Shown piece after piece: positions 10,626 to 22,597 of a DNA stretch of 64,000 nt. The notes beneath the pieces were generated by a model that was not told the DNA's origin, made no database searches, and saw nothing but the letters and a program-made list of their open reading frames with translations. How positions within the stretch are numbered: the stretch's first letter is position 1; each line of letters starts with the position of its first letter. Both the position numbers and the translations under genes were made by a program. The stretch is taken from positions 23,581,907 to 23,645,906 of the forward strand of contig ML664199.1 in assembly GCA_007570785.1 (NCBI GenBank), read 5' to 3'. The DNA is from Antilocapra americana (lineage: Eukaryota; Chordata; Mammalia; Artiodactyla; Antilocapridae).

Positions 10626-10723
10626 CAACTAGAAATGAAGAAACAAGTGACGATAGTCAAGATGAAAAAAATCAAGATATTTGGGAGCAGCAACAGATGA
10701 GGAAAGCTGTTAAAATCACAAAG
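10626..10723 (+). CDS. GCFC2: GCFC2 coding exon W2
   Basis: Acceptor is a run of T ending tctag; donor gtagca. Encodes RNEETSDDSQDEK followed by WEQQQMRKAVKI, the conserved end of the N-terminal region. Phase 1 in, phase 0 out. A Bov-tA SINE ends about 50 bases upstream of the acceptor. Reading on past 10723 gives an open frame to about 10930, but it runs into an LTR and L1 and is not coding. Confidence 0.93.
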
Positions 10724-10746
10724 GTAGCAATTTTTTATACCATATG

Positions 10747-10904
10747 TATTAGTTTCACTCCATATGTATTTGTGGTAACAAATTACCACAAACTTGATGG
10801 CTTAAAACAACTGATATTTATTCTCTCACAGTTGTTGAGGCTAGACATCTCAATTCAAGGTATTGGTAGGACTGTGCTCCTTTTGAAGCCCCTAGGGAAG
10901 AATT
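10747..10904 (-). mobile_element. MLT1-type MaLR LTR, part 1
   Basis: Old ERVL-MaLR solo-LTR text in antisense: tattagtttcactcc, taacaaattaccacaaactt, ggcttaaaacaactgatatt, tattctctcacagttg. It stops at ggaagaatt and resumes at 14505 after an L1 insertion. No coding sequence. Confidence 0.65.
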
Positions 10905-11100
10905 ATTTTTCCCCCTCTTTTCTTTTTTAAATTGAAGTAGAATTGACATACAGTATTTTGTTAGTTTCAGATATACAAAACAGTGATTGACTTTTAAATA
11001 CATGATGAAATAAATCACCATGATAAGTCTAGTAGCCATCTTTCACCATGCAAAATTATTACAGTGTAATTGACTATGTTCCTTAAGCTGTATATTACAT

Positions 11101-11292
11101 CAGGGATCCCCAGCCTCTGGGCCATGGGCTAATACCTTCTATCAGATCAGTGGCAACATTAAATTAGGAGTAAAGTGCACAATAAATGTAATATGCTTGA
11201 ATCATCCTGAAACTATCCCCATACTCCTGATCTGTGGAAAAATAATTTTCCACAAAGTCCATCCATGGTGCCAAAAAGATTGGGGACCACTG
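11101..11292. mobile_element. Non-autonomous hAT transposon inside L1
   Basis: 192 bases with near-inverted ends CAGGGATCCCCA and TGGGGACCACTG, flanked by 8-base duplications tattacat (11093-11100) and tgttacat (11293-11300, one mismatch), the length expected for hAT. L1 sequence reads straight through if it is removed. Confidence 0.85.
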
Positions 11293-11564
11293 TGTTACAT
11301 CCCTGTGATTTATTTATTTTATAACTGAAAGTTTGAGCCTCTTAGTTCACTTCACTTATTTCCCCCTCCCCTTGGGCAACCACCAGTGTGTTCTTTGTAT
11401 CTATAAGTTGTCTGTTTGTTTTGTTTATTAGAGTCCACATATAAGTGAGATCAAAGAGATTGTCTTTGTCTTGTTACACTTAGCATAATATCCTGTATGT
11501 CCATCCATGTTGTGACAAATAGCATGATGTCATTCTTTTCTGTGGCTGAATAATGCTCCATTGT

Positions 11565-11584
11565 GTACACACACACACACACAT
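11565..11584 (+). repeat. AC microsatellite
   Basis: Short (AC)n run directly before a Bov-tA. A related degenerate run (acacacatacacacc) follows the SINE at about 11820. Confidence 0.85.
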
Positions 11585-11586
11585 AG

Positions 11587-11815
11587 GAGACTTATCCAGT
11601 GGCTCATTGGGTAAAGAATCTACCTGTAGTGCAGGAGACACAATAGATGTGAGTTTGATCCATGGGTCAGCAAGATCCCCTAGAGGAGGAAATGGCAACC
11701 CACTCCAGTATTTCTTGCATGAAAAGAAATCCCATGGACAGAATAGCCTCATGGGCTACAGTCCAGAGGGTCGCAAAGAATTGGAACAACTGAACCACGA
11801 AATGTGCGCATGCAT
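11587..11815 (+). mobile_element. Bov-tA SINE inside L1
   Basis: gagacttatccagtggctca to gggtcgcaaagaattggaac. Degenerate, with CA-rich DNA on both sides. Confidence 0.85.
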
Positions 11816-12139
11816 ACATACACACACATACACACCACATATTCTTTATCTATTTGCATATCAGTGGACACTTAAGTTGCTTCCTTATCTTGGCAGCTGT
11901 GAATAATGCTACAGTGAGCACAGAGTTGCGTAGAACTTTTCACATTAATGTTTTTATTTTCTTCAGGTAATTACCTAGAGTGAAATTGCTGGATGATATG
12001 GCAGTTCTTTTTTTTCACATGTTGACAAGTCTCCATGCTGTTTTCCCTGGTTGCTCTACCAATGTACATTCCCATGAACAATGCACAAGGGATCCCTTTT
12101 TTCTACACCCTTGCCAACACTTATTTGTTATCTCTGTGG

Positions 12140-12340
12140 CTATGTCAGGTCTTAGTTGTGGCATCCCCAAACCTTTCTCTAGTTGTGCGGGCTCCAGAGC
12201 ATGCAGGCTGATTAGTTGTGGCGCACAGGCTTCGTTTCCCTGCAGTGTGGGGGATCTTAGTTCCCCAACCGGGGATCAAACCCACTTCCCTTGTATTGGA
12301 AGGCAGACTCTTAACCATTGGACCACCTGGGAAGTCCCAT
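12140..12340 (-). mobile_element. tRNA-Glu-derived SINE (CHR-2/SINE2-1 type)
   Basis: Antisense: tcaggtcttagttgtggcat, ggggatcttagttccccaac, gaccacctgggaagtccc. Inside the antisense L1. Confidence 0.85.
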
Positions 12341-12462
12341 TTGGTGTCTTTTTGATAATAACTGTGTTAATAGGTATGAGGTGTCTTAATGTGGTATTGA
12401 TTTGCATTTCCCTTATGAGTAGTGATGTTCAGCATCTTTTCATGTGTCTGTTGGCCATTTTT

Positions 12463-13432
12463 TTTTTTTCAGCTTTAAAATTCTGTGCTTTTATTTTTTA
12501 TTTTTTTAATTTTTTTTTAAATTGTTTTTGCCATACAACGTCATGACATCACCATGGGTTTACATATGCTTCCCCTCCGGAACCCCCCTCCCTCCTCCCT
12601 CCCCCCCAGGAAATCTCGCTGCACCAGTCCCGAGCATCAATCCTGGGCTGGCGATTGATTAGACACATGACAATTAACATGCTTCAATGCTCTTCTCCCA
12701 TATCATCCCACCCTTACCCTCATCCACAAAGTCCACGAGTCTATTCTATACATCTGCATTCCTTTTGTTGTCTCGCATGTTGGGTTCTCGTTACCGTCTT
12801 TCTAAATTCCATATATATGCGTTAATATACTGTATTGTTGTTTTTGCTTCTGGCTTACTTCACTCTGGATAATGGGCTCCTGTTTCGTCCATCTGAGTAG
12901 AATTGCTTCAAATGAATTTTTTTTTAATGCTGAGTAATGTTCCATTGTGTATATGTACCACAGCTTTCTTATCCATTCATCAGTTGATGGGCATCTAGGT
13001 TGTTTCCATGTCTTAGCTATTGTAAACAATGCAGCGATGAACATTGGGGTACACGTGGCTCTTTCAATTCTGGTTTCCTCGGTGTATATGCCCAGCAGTG
13101 GGATTGCCGGGTCATATGGCAGGTCTATTTGCAGCTTTTTAAGGAACCTCCACACTGTTTTCCATAGTGGCTGTACTAGTTTGCATTCCCACCAACAATG
13201 TAAGAGGGTTCCCTTTTCTCCACATCCTCTCCAGCATTTATTGCTTGTAGACTTTTGGATGGCAGCCATTCTAACTGGTGTAAAGTGGTACCTCATTGTG
13301 GTTTTGATTTGCATTTCTCTGATAATGAGTGATGTTGAGCATCTTTTCATGTGTTTGTTAGCCATTTTTATATCTTCTTTGGAGAAATGTCTGTTAAGTT
13401 CTTTGGCCCACTTTTTAATTTTAACTCTTCAT
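12463..13432 (-). mobile_element. Younger ruminant L1 3' end, antisense, nested in the older L1
   Basis: 3' UTR (tgccatacaacgtcatgaca, cctccctcctccctccccccc) followed by an ORF2 C-terminal frame that is open on the minus strand at 12802-13365, with [14 protein letters not shown] and [19 protein letters not shown]. The older L1 repeats the same landmark (catcttttcatgtgt) on its left side, which shows the nesting. Confidence 0.88.
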
Positions 13433-14275
13433 TGAAGAAATATCTTTCCAATCCTCTGTGGATTTTTTATGTTTCTTTTTTTTATATTGAGGTGTATGAG
13501 TTCTTAATATAATTTAGATATTAACTATTTATGAAATATATCATTTGCAAATATCTCCTCCCATTCAATAGGGTGCCTTTTTGTTTTATTGATGATTTCC
13601 TTTACTGTACAAAATGTTTTTAGTTTATAGTTCCATTTGTTTATCTTTGCTTTTATTGCCCTTGCCTGAGAAGGCATATCCAAAAAAAACATTGCTGAGA
13701 TTGATGTCAAAGAGCATATCATTTGTTTTCTTCTAGGAGTTTTATGGTTTCAGAAATGATTTTTGTAAATAGTCTAAGAAAGTGGTCCAATTTTATTCTT
13801 TTGCAAAAATGTAGCTGTCCAGTTTTCCCAGCACCATTTTGTTGAAGAGGCTGTCTTTTTTCCTGGAGAAGGAAATGGCTACCCACTCCAGTATTCTTGC
13901 CTGGGAAATCCCATGGACAGATGAGCCTGGTGGGCTACACTTCATGGAGTCACAAGAGTTGGAAACCACTTAGCAACTAAACCACCACCACTGTCTGTTC
14001 CTTACTGTATGTTCTTGCCTTCTTTGTTATAGATTAACTGACCATAGAAGCATGCATTTACTTCTGGGCTATCTGTTCTATTCCATTTATTTATGTGTCT
14101 CTTTTTGTTCCAATAATATGTTATTTTGATTACTGTTATTTGAAATCTGGGAGCTTGATATCTCCAGCTCTGTTCTTCCTCAAGATTTCTTTGGATATTT
14201 CGAGGTCTTCTGTGGTTTCATATAAATGTTAGGATTATTTGTTCTTATTCCATGAAAACTTTCTTTGGTATTTTG
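13433..14275 (-). mobile_element. L1 LINE, antisense (older element, segment 2)
   Basis: The older L1 continues (tttatattgaggtgtatgag, gtgcctttttgttttattga, tttggatatttcgagg), interrupted at 13862 by a Bov-A SINE. Confidence 0.75.
13862..13990 (+). mobile_element. Bov-A SINE monomer
   Basis: ctggagaaggaaatggctac to gcaactaaaccaccaccac. Lacks the tRNA-derived head. Confidence 0.85.
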
Positions 14276-14470
14276 GTGTGCGTGCTCAGTCACTTTAGTC
14301 ATGTCTGATTCTTTGTAACCCTGTGGACTGTAGCCCACCAGGCTCCTCTGTCCGTGGGATGTCTCCAGGCAAGAATACTGAAGTTAGTTGCCATGCCCTC
14401 CTCTAGGGATCGAACCCATGTCCTGTGTCTCCTGCATTGAAGGTGGATTCTTTACCCACTGGGAAGCCCG
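14276..14470 (-). mobile_element. Bov-tA SINE
   Basis: tgtgcgtgctcagtcacttt, tgtggactgtagcccaccag, ending tttacccactgggaagcccg. It lies near the 5' end of the antisense L1. Confidence 0.9.
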
Positions 14471-14504
14471 GCATTTTGGTAGGAATTGTCTTGAATCTCT
14501 CAGT

Positions 14505-14816
14505 GGAGAATTCGTTCTTGCTTTGTCTAAATTCTGGTAGCTCCGGTATTCCTTGCTTTGTGACTACATAATCTCTGTCTCCACCTCCTTCTTTACATGG
14601 CTTTGTCTGTGCCTCTGCTTAATGTGTCTCTTATAAGAATACATGTCATCAGATTTAGGGCCTGCTTGGATAATCCAGGATGATCTCATCTTGATATTCT
14701 TCACTTAATTACAGCCCCAAAGACTCTCTTTCCCAACAGGGTTATATTCATAGGTTCCAGGGGTTAGGACATAGACCTAACTTTGGAAGGCCATCATTCA
14801 GCCCCCTATACCATGC
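14505..14816 (-). mobile_element. MLT1-type MaLR LTR, part 2
   Basis: Resumes with ggagaattcgttcttgc and continues ctttacatggctttgtctgt, cttataagaatacatgtca, gggttaggacatagacc, ccatcattcagcc. With part 1 (10747-10904) it makes one LTR split by 3.6 kb. No coding sequence. Confidence 0.65.
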
Positions 14817-15756
14817 ACATCATGTTCTTTTCCCACTAGATTATAAATGCTTTCCATATATTGTAAGCCCCTTGAGGCAACTATATCTTTTTCACTTTCA
14901 ATTTTACAGTTAAAAGGATGGTAGATGCCTAAAGGTGACATTCAAACAAATAAATAGGGTTAAAACAAAACTAACAACAGAACCTCAACGTTACACTTGA
15001 GGTCAAACGTCCTGGATTTGGGTTCTGACTTTACCGCTAAAATACACTCTCCATGAAGTAAAGTATTATTAACTATTTTTTTCAGTGTTATATCCCACAG
15101 TGCCTAATATGGTGAGAGCTCAATAAATACTTGGATACTTTGAGAAAATCATTTCATTTTTCTAAATCTGTTTTCTCAACAATAAAATGGGAATGATAAA
15201 GTGGGAATGATAGTGTTACCTATTATAATTATTTTAATTTTTAAATTATTAACTTTATTTTTAATCTTTTTAGTAGGAATGCTTTGAAATTTGTTTTGGT
15301 CTTTTAAGCAAGAAAATTTTTTACAATCTTCATGTTATTAAAACTAAAAAGCTAAGTAAAAGCAAGCCTTCAGTTGTAATTTACAAGTCTCTGAGCCATT
15401 CTATTTTCCAGTTATTTGCAATCTCAATTATTTTTTTTCACTACTAGTAATAAGAACAGAAATATTTGCTTGGTTTTTTCCCTTCCTTTTTTTTTTCTTT
15501 CTTTTGATCAGAGATGTTTTTGGTTGTTTCTCTTTCTTCGTAATGTGAAATATACTGTCTTGCAACATGTATTACTTAGGAATGCATTCCTTTGCAAGTA
15601 ACAGAAAACCCAAATAATGGTGGCTTAAACAAAGTTAAGAGCTTTACCTACAAACCCACCAGCAGACTTCTATTTGCTACCCTTTCACTCAGCTGGAGTT
15701 AGATGGCAACTTCTATCATGAAAAAACAAATATTTGGTTTGTTGCTGTTCTTAATT
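14817..15756. other. Intron with weak MIR-like remnant
   Basis: 15130-15235 (tctgttttctcaacaataaaatggg) looks like the MIR right end. 15540-15740 resembles an old dispersed element that I cannot name. Otherwise nothing recognised. Confidence 0.35.
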
Positions 15757-16564
15757 TACTTTATTGAAGTATAGCTTATTTATAAGTAATTTCTACCGTA
15801 CAGCAAAGTGACTCAGTTTTATATATATTTATATATATATTCTTTTTTTGTATTCTTTTCCATTATGATTTATCACAGGATATTGAATATAGTTCCCTGG
15901 GCTATAGATTAGGACCTTCTTGATTATTTATTCTATACATAAGTTTCATCTGCATTGATATTTCAGAAGTCCCAGTCCGTCCCTTCCCCACCTCCCCTGC
16001 CTTGGCAAGCACAAGTATGTTCTTTATATCTGTGAGTCTGTTTCTGTTTCATAGGTAAAAGTTCATTTGTATCATATTTTAGAGCCAACATTTAAGTGAT
16101 AGCATATGGTATTTGTCTTTCTCTTTCTGACTTCCTTCACTTTGTATGATAATCTCTAGGTCCATTCATGTTGCTGCAGATGGCATTATTTCATTCTTTT
16201 TTATGGCTAAGCAGTAGTCTATTGTATTTATATATATGTACCACTTCATCTTTATCCATCTGTCAATGGACATTTAGGTTGTTTCCATGTCTTGGCTATT
16301 GTAAATAGTGTTGTGGTCAACATTGGAGTGCATGTATCTTTTTAAATTATATTTATCTTTGGATATATGCCCAGGAGTAGGATTGTAAGATCATATAGCA
16401 GCTTTATTTTTTGTTTTTTGAGGAACCTCTATATACTTTTGACCATAGTAGCTGCACAAATTTACGTTCCTAACATCAGTGTAAAAGGATTCCCTTTTCT
16501 CCACACCCTCTCCAGCATTTGTTATGCGTATACTTTTTAATGATAACTGTTCTGACTGGTAGTC

Positions 16565-16985
16565 ATGTACATGTAGTCATGTACGGATTTGAGAGTTGGA
16601 CCATAAAGAAGGCTGAGCACCAAAGAATTGATGTTTTTGAATTGTGGTGCCGGCGAAGACTTGTGTGAGTCCCTCGGACTACAAAGAGCCCAAATCAGTC
16701 AATCCTAAAGGAAATCAATCCTGAATATTCATTGGAGGGACTGATGCTGAATCTGAAGCTCCATTTCTTTGGCTGTCTCATGTGAAGAGCTGACTCATTG
16801 GAAAAGACTGTGATACTGGGAAAGATTGAAGGCAAAAGGAGAAGGGGGCAGCAGAGGGTAAGGTGGTTAGATACTATCACCGACTCGATGGACATGAATT
16901 TGAGCAAGCTCTGGCAGAGGAGCCTGGCATGCTGCAGTCCATGGGGTTACAAAGAGTCGGACACTGCTAGTGACTGAACAACAAC
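16565..16985 (+). mobile_element. BovB (RTE) LINE 3' fragment inside L1
   Basis: gtcatgtacggatttgagag, the RT C-terminal end, then tcctaaaggaaatcaatcct, actgatgctgaatctgaagc, ggggttacaaagagtcggac and the short ACAAC tail. Flanking ctgactggt / ctgaccagt is a probable short target-site duplication. Confidence 0.9.
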
Positions 16986-17227
16986 GCATGCTGACCAGTG
17001 TGAGGCAGTACCTCATTGTAGTTTTGATTTGTATTCTTATAATGGTTAGCAGTGTTGAGCATTTTTTCATGTGCCTGTTGGCTGTCTGTGCGTCTTTTTA
17101 GAAAAATGTCTGTGTAGATCTTCTGCCCATTTTTTGATTGGGTTGTTTTTGTTGTTATTGTTATTGAGTTGAATGAGCTGTTTGTAGATTTTGGAATCTC
17201 CCTGTCAGTTGGATCATTTGCAAATAT

Positions 17228-17280
17228 TGGGTTGTTCAAACACTTTGTTCTGGTTTTTTCGTATTTGGCCAACCCAATAT
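17228..17280. mobile_element. Mariner-derived MITE
   Basis: 53 bases with inverted ends attgggttg / caacccaat and an interior resembling the ruminant mariner hairpin family that, as I recall, gives rise to some bovine miR-2284/2285 members. Too degenerate to call a microRNA. Confidence 0.55.
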
Positions 17281-20200
17281 TTTTTTCCACACCATAGGTT
17301 GTCTTCATATTGTTTATGGTTTCCTTTGTTGTACAAAAGCTTATAAGTTTGATTGGGTGCTACGTATTTATTTTTGCTTCTGTTTCTAATTTGCTTTGAC
17401 ATAAGAAAATATCTGTACAATTTTATGTCAGCGAATGTTTTGCCTATGTTCTCTTCTAAGAGTTTTCTGATATCATGTCTTACATTTAAGTCTCTAAACC
17501 ATTTTGAATTTATTTTTTGTGTATGGAGTAAGGATATGTTCTTACTTTGCTAAATTACATGTGGCTGTCTAACTTTTCCAACACCACTTGCTGAAGAAAT
17601 TCTTTTCTCCATTGTTGCATTCTTGCCTCCTTTGTTGAAGACCAATTGGCCATAGTGTGTGGATTTATTTCTTAGTCTTTTTACGTTGATCCACATGTCT
17701 GTTTTTGTGCCAGTATCACTGTTTTAATTACTATAGTTTCATAGGATTGTCTGAAGTTTGGGAGGGTCATGCCTATAGCTTTGCTTGTTTTCCTCAGGAT
17801 TGCTTTGGCAATTCTGTGGTTTCATATGGATTATTTGTTCTAGTTTTGTGAAAAATGTTATAGGTTAATTTGATAGGGATCACATTAAATCTATAGACTG
17901 CTTTGAGTAGCATGGACATTTTAACAATGTTAATTATTCCAACTCGAGAGCATGGGATGTCTTCCATTTCTTTAAATCATCTTCAGTTTCCTTTATTAAT
18001 GTTTTATAGTTCTCAGCACGTAAGTCTTTTACCTCCTTGGTGAGGTTTATTTCTAAGTATTTTTTGTGTGATTTTAAAAGGGATTATTTTTATTCTTTCT
18101 CTTTCTGATAGTTCCTTGTAAAACGAATGCAATCAATTTCTGTGTGTTAATCTTGTATCCTGTCTACTTCGTAAAATTGTTTAACGGTTCTAATAGTTTT
18201 TGTGTGGGTTGTTACAGTTTTCTGTGTATCGTGTTACATTTTCAAATGACAATTTTTCCTTTTCGCTTCCAATCTGGATACCTTCTATGTCTTTTCCTTG
18301 TCTGATTGCTGTGGCTAGTACTTCCAGTACTGTGTTGAATAGAAGAGGTGAGAGTGGGCATCCTTGTCTTGATTTAGACTTTACCAGGAAGGCTTTCCAT
18401 TTTTCACTGCTGAATATTACGTGGCTATAGGTTTGTAGCTTTTATTACATTGTAGTATGCTCCCTCTGTACCCAGTTTCTTAAGAGTTTGTATCATGAAT
18501 GTTGAATTTTGTTAAATGCTTTTCCTGCATCTATTGAGAAGATCGTGTAGTTTTGTCTTTTCTGTGTCAAATGTGGTTAATCACATTCATTGATTGATTT
18601 GTGCATGTTGAGCCATTTCTGTGATCCTGGGATGAATCCAACTTGGTCATGGTGTATGATCTTTTTTATGTGTTGTTAGATTTAGGCTGCTGGTATTTTA
18701 TTAGGATTTTTTGCATCTATATTCATCAAAGATACTGGCCTGCAATTTTCTTTTTTTTATAGTTAATTTTCTTTTTTTTATCTGGTTTTGGTATCAGGGT
18801 AATAGTGGCTTCATAGAATGTCCTTGGGAGTGATCCCTCCTTTACAGTCTTGGAAGATTTTGTGAGGGATCAGTATGAGTTCTTTTTTGTACATTTGATA
18901 GAATTTGCCTGGGGACCTATTAGGTCCTAGGCTTTTGTTTGTAGGGAGGTTTTGTGTTTTTTTAATTCCACATTCTGTTTCACTTCAAGTGATTGGTCTT
19001 TTCAAAGTATGTTGTTTCTTCTTAATTCAATTCCGGTGAGCTGTTATGTTTATAGAAATTTGTCCATTTCTTCCAGGTTGTTCAGTTTGTCAGTATATAA
19101 TTGTTCATAGTGTTTTCTTACAGTTTTTTTGTATTTCTGCAATATCAGTTGTGATTTCTCCTCTTTCATATCTCGCTTTGTTTATGTGATTCCTCTCTCT
19201 TTTCTTCTTGGTGAGACTGGCTAGAAGTTTGTGAATCTTGTTTATTCTTACAAAGAAACAGCCCTTGTTTTTATTGATTTCTTTCTATTATTTTTAATCC
19301 CTACTTTATTTCCTCTCTGATCGTTATTATTTTTTTCCTTCTTCTGACTTTGAGTTTTGTTTCTTCTCATTTTTCTAGTTCTTTTAGGTGTTAGATTTTT
19401 TTATTTGAGATTTTTCTTGTTTCTTGAGGAAGGCCTGTATCACTATGAACTGCCCTTTCTAAGAACTGCTTTTACTGCATCCTGTAGATTTTTATATGGT
19501 TATCTTTTCATTGTCATTTTTCTCAAGGTATTTTTTAATTTCTTCTTTGCTTTCTTCATTGACCCATTGGCCGTTTTTTGTTTTTTGTTTGTGAGGCAAG
19601 TTCTTTAGGCTCCAGGTAATTGAGTTTTTTGTTTGTTTTATCATTTCTATTTCTGTGGTTAATTTCAGTTTCATGCTGTTGTGGTCAGAAAAGCTGCTTC
19701 AAAAATTTCTGTGCTCTTAAATTTTTGAGCCTTCTTTTGTGCCCCAGTATGTGGTCAACCACAGAGAATGTTCCATGTGCACTTGAATGTATATTGGTTT
19801 TTTTTTTAATATAATGTCCTGAAAATATCAATTAAGTCTGAATGTTCTAGTGTATCATTTAGGATTTCTGTTGCCTTATTGGTTTTCTGTCTAGAAGACC
19901 TGTCTATTGATATGAGTAGGATATTAAGGTCTCTTACTATTGTATTCCTGTCCATTTCTCCCTTTATGTCTGTATTTGTTCTATGTAATTGGGTGCTCCT
20001 ATATTGGGTGCATATATGTTGAATGTAATAAACTCTTCTTATGTTGATTCTTTCATCATTATATAGTGTCCTTTCTTTATGACCTCTGTTTTAAAGTACA
20101 TTACTGCTACCCATGCTTTCTAATTATCATTTCTGTTTGCATGAAATCTCTTCTTCCATCCGCTCACTTTCAGTCTGTGTGTTGTTCACCCTAAAGTGGG

Positions 20201-20469
20201 CCTCTTGTAGGTAGCATATTGTGGGCTCTTATTTTTTAATCCAATCTGCCACTTGTCTTTTGATTGCAGCATTTAGTCCATTGGCAGTTAAGGTAATTAT
20301 TAATAGATATGTATTTATGGTCATTTTTAGCCTTATTTTCCAGTTGATTTTATATTTCTTCTTTATTATTTTATTTTTCCTCTTGTGGTTTGATGATTTC
20401 TTTTGTATTATGCTTGTGTTCTCTTCTTATTGATTTTTGTGACTCTGTTTTATGTTTTAAATTTGTGGT

Positions 20470-20657
20470 TTCACACTCATTCATGTCCGACCCTTGGTGA
20501 CCCCATGGACTATACAGTCCGTGAAATTCTCCAGGCCAGAATACTGAAGTGGGTAGCTTTTTGCTTTTCGAAGGGATCTTCCCAACCCAGGGATCGAACC
20601 AAGGTCTGCTGCATTGCAGGCAGATTCTTTACCAGCTGAGTTACAAGGGAAGCCCAA
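20470..20657 (-). mobile_element. Bov-tA SINE inside L1
   Basis: ttcatgtccgacccttggtg, ctccaggccagaatactgaa, gagttacaagggaagccc. Confidence 0.9.
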
Positions 20658-21319
20658 CTTATGGTTACCTATACTGTTTTCAAGTATATTAACCCATTAC
20701 TATATCTACTTCCTTTAGGCTGATAGTCATATGTCCTCAAACACATTCTAAAATTTAAAAATCTACATATTTTTACTTTCCAACTCAGCATTTTATGATT
20801 TTGATGTCCTCTTTTACATATTCATGGTTATGCTTTTGCTGTTCATTTTGTTTATCATTGCTTTCATAAATCTTTTTTGTGAAATTTAATTTAATATGTA
20901 TACTGGCTCATTTAAGTGATTTCCTTTCCATTTTGGATTTTCTTTATGTCTTTTCTATAGGTTATTACTTCTTTGCTAGGATAGATTAATATTGATGTTA
21001 TTCTTTTAGTTTTTTCTCTTCTGAGAAATTCTCTCTTTCTCCTATTCTCAATGATAATCTTGACATGTAGAGTATGCTAGGTTGCATATTTTTTTTCCTT
21101 TCTGGACTTTGAATATATTTTGCCACTCCCTCCTAGCCTACAACGTTTTCTATAGAGCATTCAGTTAATAGCCTTATGAGGGTTCCCTTGTAGTTAACTC
21201 TTCGTTTTTCTCATACAGCCTTTAGAATCCTCTTTATCTTTAACTTTTGCCACTTTAATGATAATATGTCTTGGTGTATGTCTGCTTGAGTTCATCTTGT
21301 TTGAGACCATGTGCTTCTT

Positions 21320-21515
21320 ATGGACTTCCCAGGTGGCTCCGTGGGTAAAGAATCTGTCTGCAATGTAGGAGATGCAGGTTCTATCCCTGGGTTAGGAAGA
21401 TTCCCTGGAGGAGGACATGGTGACCCACTCCAGTGTTCTTGCCTGGAGAATTCCATGGGCAGAGGAGCCTGGCAGGCTACATTTTGTGGGGTTCCAAAGA
21501 GTTGGACATGATTGA
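21320..21515 (+). mobile_element. Bov-tA SINE inside L1
   Basis: gacttcccaggtggctccgt, ccctgggttaggaagattcc, ttccaaagagttggacatg. The L1 words gtgcttcttat / gtgcttcctat on either side suggest a duplicated target. Confidence 0.9.
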
Positions 21516-22060
21516 AATGACTACTGTGCTTCCTATACCTAGATATCTGTTTCCTTGTTTGAGTTTGGGATGTTTTCAGCCATAATTTCTTGGAATGCAT
21601 TTTCTATTCCCTTTTCCCTTTCTTCCTTTTTCTAGTTATGCATAGATCGGCATTCTTTATATTATCCCATAATTCTCACATTGCTTTCATTTTCTTCATT
21701 TGGTTTTCTCTCTGCTGCTCTGATTGGGTGATTTCCATTATTCCATCTTCCAGAACACTTATGTGTTCTGCATTATTCATTTTCTATTTATATTGTCTTT
21801 AGCTCAGCTTTCATCTTGGCAAGTGAGTTTTCTAAATTTTCTCAGCTCCTCTTTCTAGTTTCTAGTTCCTTTTTAGAGTAGTCTGTGTTTCAATTGACAG
21901 CCTTTCTTAATTCCTTCAGTATTTTCATTATCTTCTTTTTGAAATCAGTGTTTATTAGACTGAAGAAGTCTGTTTCAGTGATTGTTCTTTTAAGGCAATT
22001 CTCTTGATCTTTTAATTGAGAGTGGTTCTTCTCTGTCATCATTTTACTTATATTTCTATT

Positions 22061-22380
22061 CTACCATCTTTATTGAAGCCCCTAATATTTGTATTTTTGA
22101 GAGTATACTAGATCATAAATAGAACTAGCTTTAAAAACACTGAAAACCAAGCTTTTATGAAAAATGAGATTTTGTAATTTGCCTCTTGCATGCAAATTTA
22201 AAGTTCTAAATTTTAAAACTGTGATAATTTTAAAAACATTTTATTACAACCATAAAAAATGTCAGAGGCATGGAATTTTAAGCTGGTGAGACCTTAGTGT
22301 ATCCAGTCTGCTTTCATGGTATTAATATTTGGAGGACTAGTGAATGTTGAAAACAACACAAATTTTCATATTATTTTTAG
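22061..22380. other. Intron before W3, apparently unique
   Basis: AT-rich; no repeat recognised. Confidence 0.45.
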
Positions 22381-22496
22381 GGACAAGACATAGATCTTTC
22401 TTATAGCCATGAATCTCAAACAGTGAAGAAGTTTGATTCTTCCATTTCATTTCCACCAGTAAGTTTAGAAGTTATAAAGAAGCAACTAAATACTAG
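22381..22496 (+). CDS. GCFC2: GCFC2 coding exon W3
   Basis: Acceptor ttatttttag, donor gtaagt. Encodes DIDLSY and [15 protein letters not shown], ending in KKQLNTR with a phase-2 split arginine. It follows an 11.7-kb intron that holds the largest nested L1 clusters of the window. Confidence 0.94.
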
Positions 22497-22597
22497 GTAA
22501 GTAATATTAATTTTAAAGTTTACATTTGTTATAGACATTTAGTGGTGAAAAATTAGCATTATAATTATAATAAAAAATTATAATATTTTTAATTGAG

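Larger units (their letters stand above)
10925..12462 (-). mobile_element. L1 LINE, antisense, inserted in the MLT1 LTR (segment 1)
   Basis: 3' end ttaaattgaagtagaattgac then typical antisense L1 text (cataatatcctgtatgtcca, gaataatgctacagtgagca, catcttttcatgtgtctgtt). It contains a hAT element, a Bov-tA and a tRNA-Glu SINE. Confidence 0.8.
15757..22060 (-). mobile_element. Near full-length L1, antisense, with nested insertions
   Basis: Starts with the L1 3' end (tactttattgaagtatagct), runs through ORF2 antisense (gtttccatgtcttggctatt, ggattgctttggcaattctg, gtttgatgatttcttttgta) to ORF1/5'-side text near 22060. Total 6.3 kb. Without the BovB piece (16565-16985), the MITE (17228-17280) and two SINEs (20470, 21320) it is about 5.4 kb. 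Heavily mutated. Confidence 0.85.

Noticed and set aside
10592..10930. 112-codon frame containing W2
   Set aside because: Only 10626-10723 is exon. The part after 10723 is intron readthrough into an LTR; W2 to W3 splicing in phase gives the conserved protein.
11980..12546. 188-codon plus-strand open frame
   Set aside because: It runs across antisense L1, an antisense SINE and back into L1. An open frame by chance on the wrong strand of repeats.
12802..13365. 187-codon minus-strand open frame
   Set aside because: It is the C-terminal end of L1 ORF2 ([33 protein letters not shown]), part of a mobile element and not a host gene.
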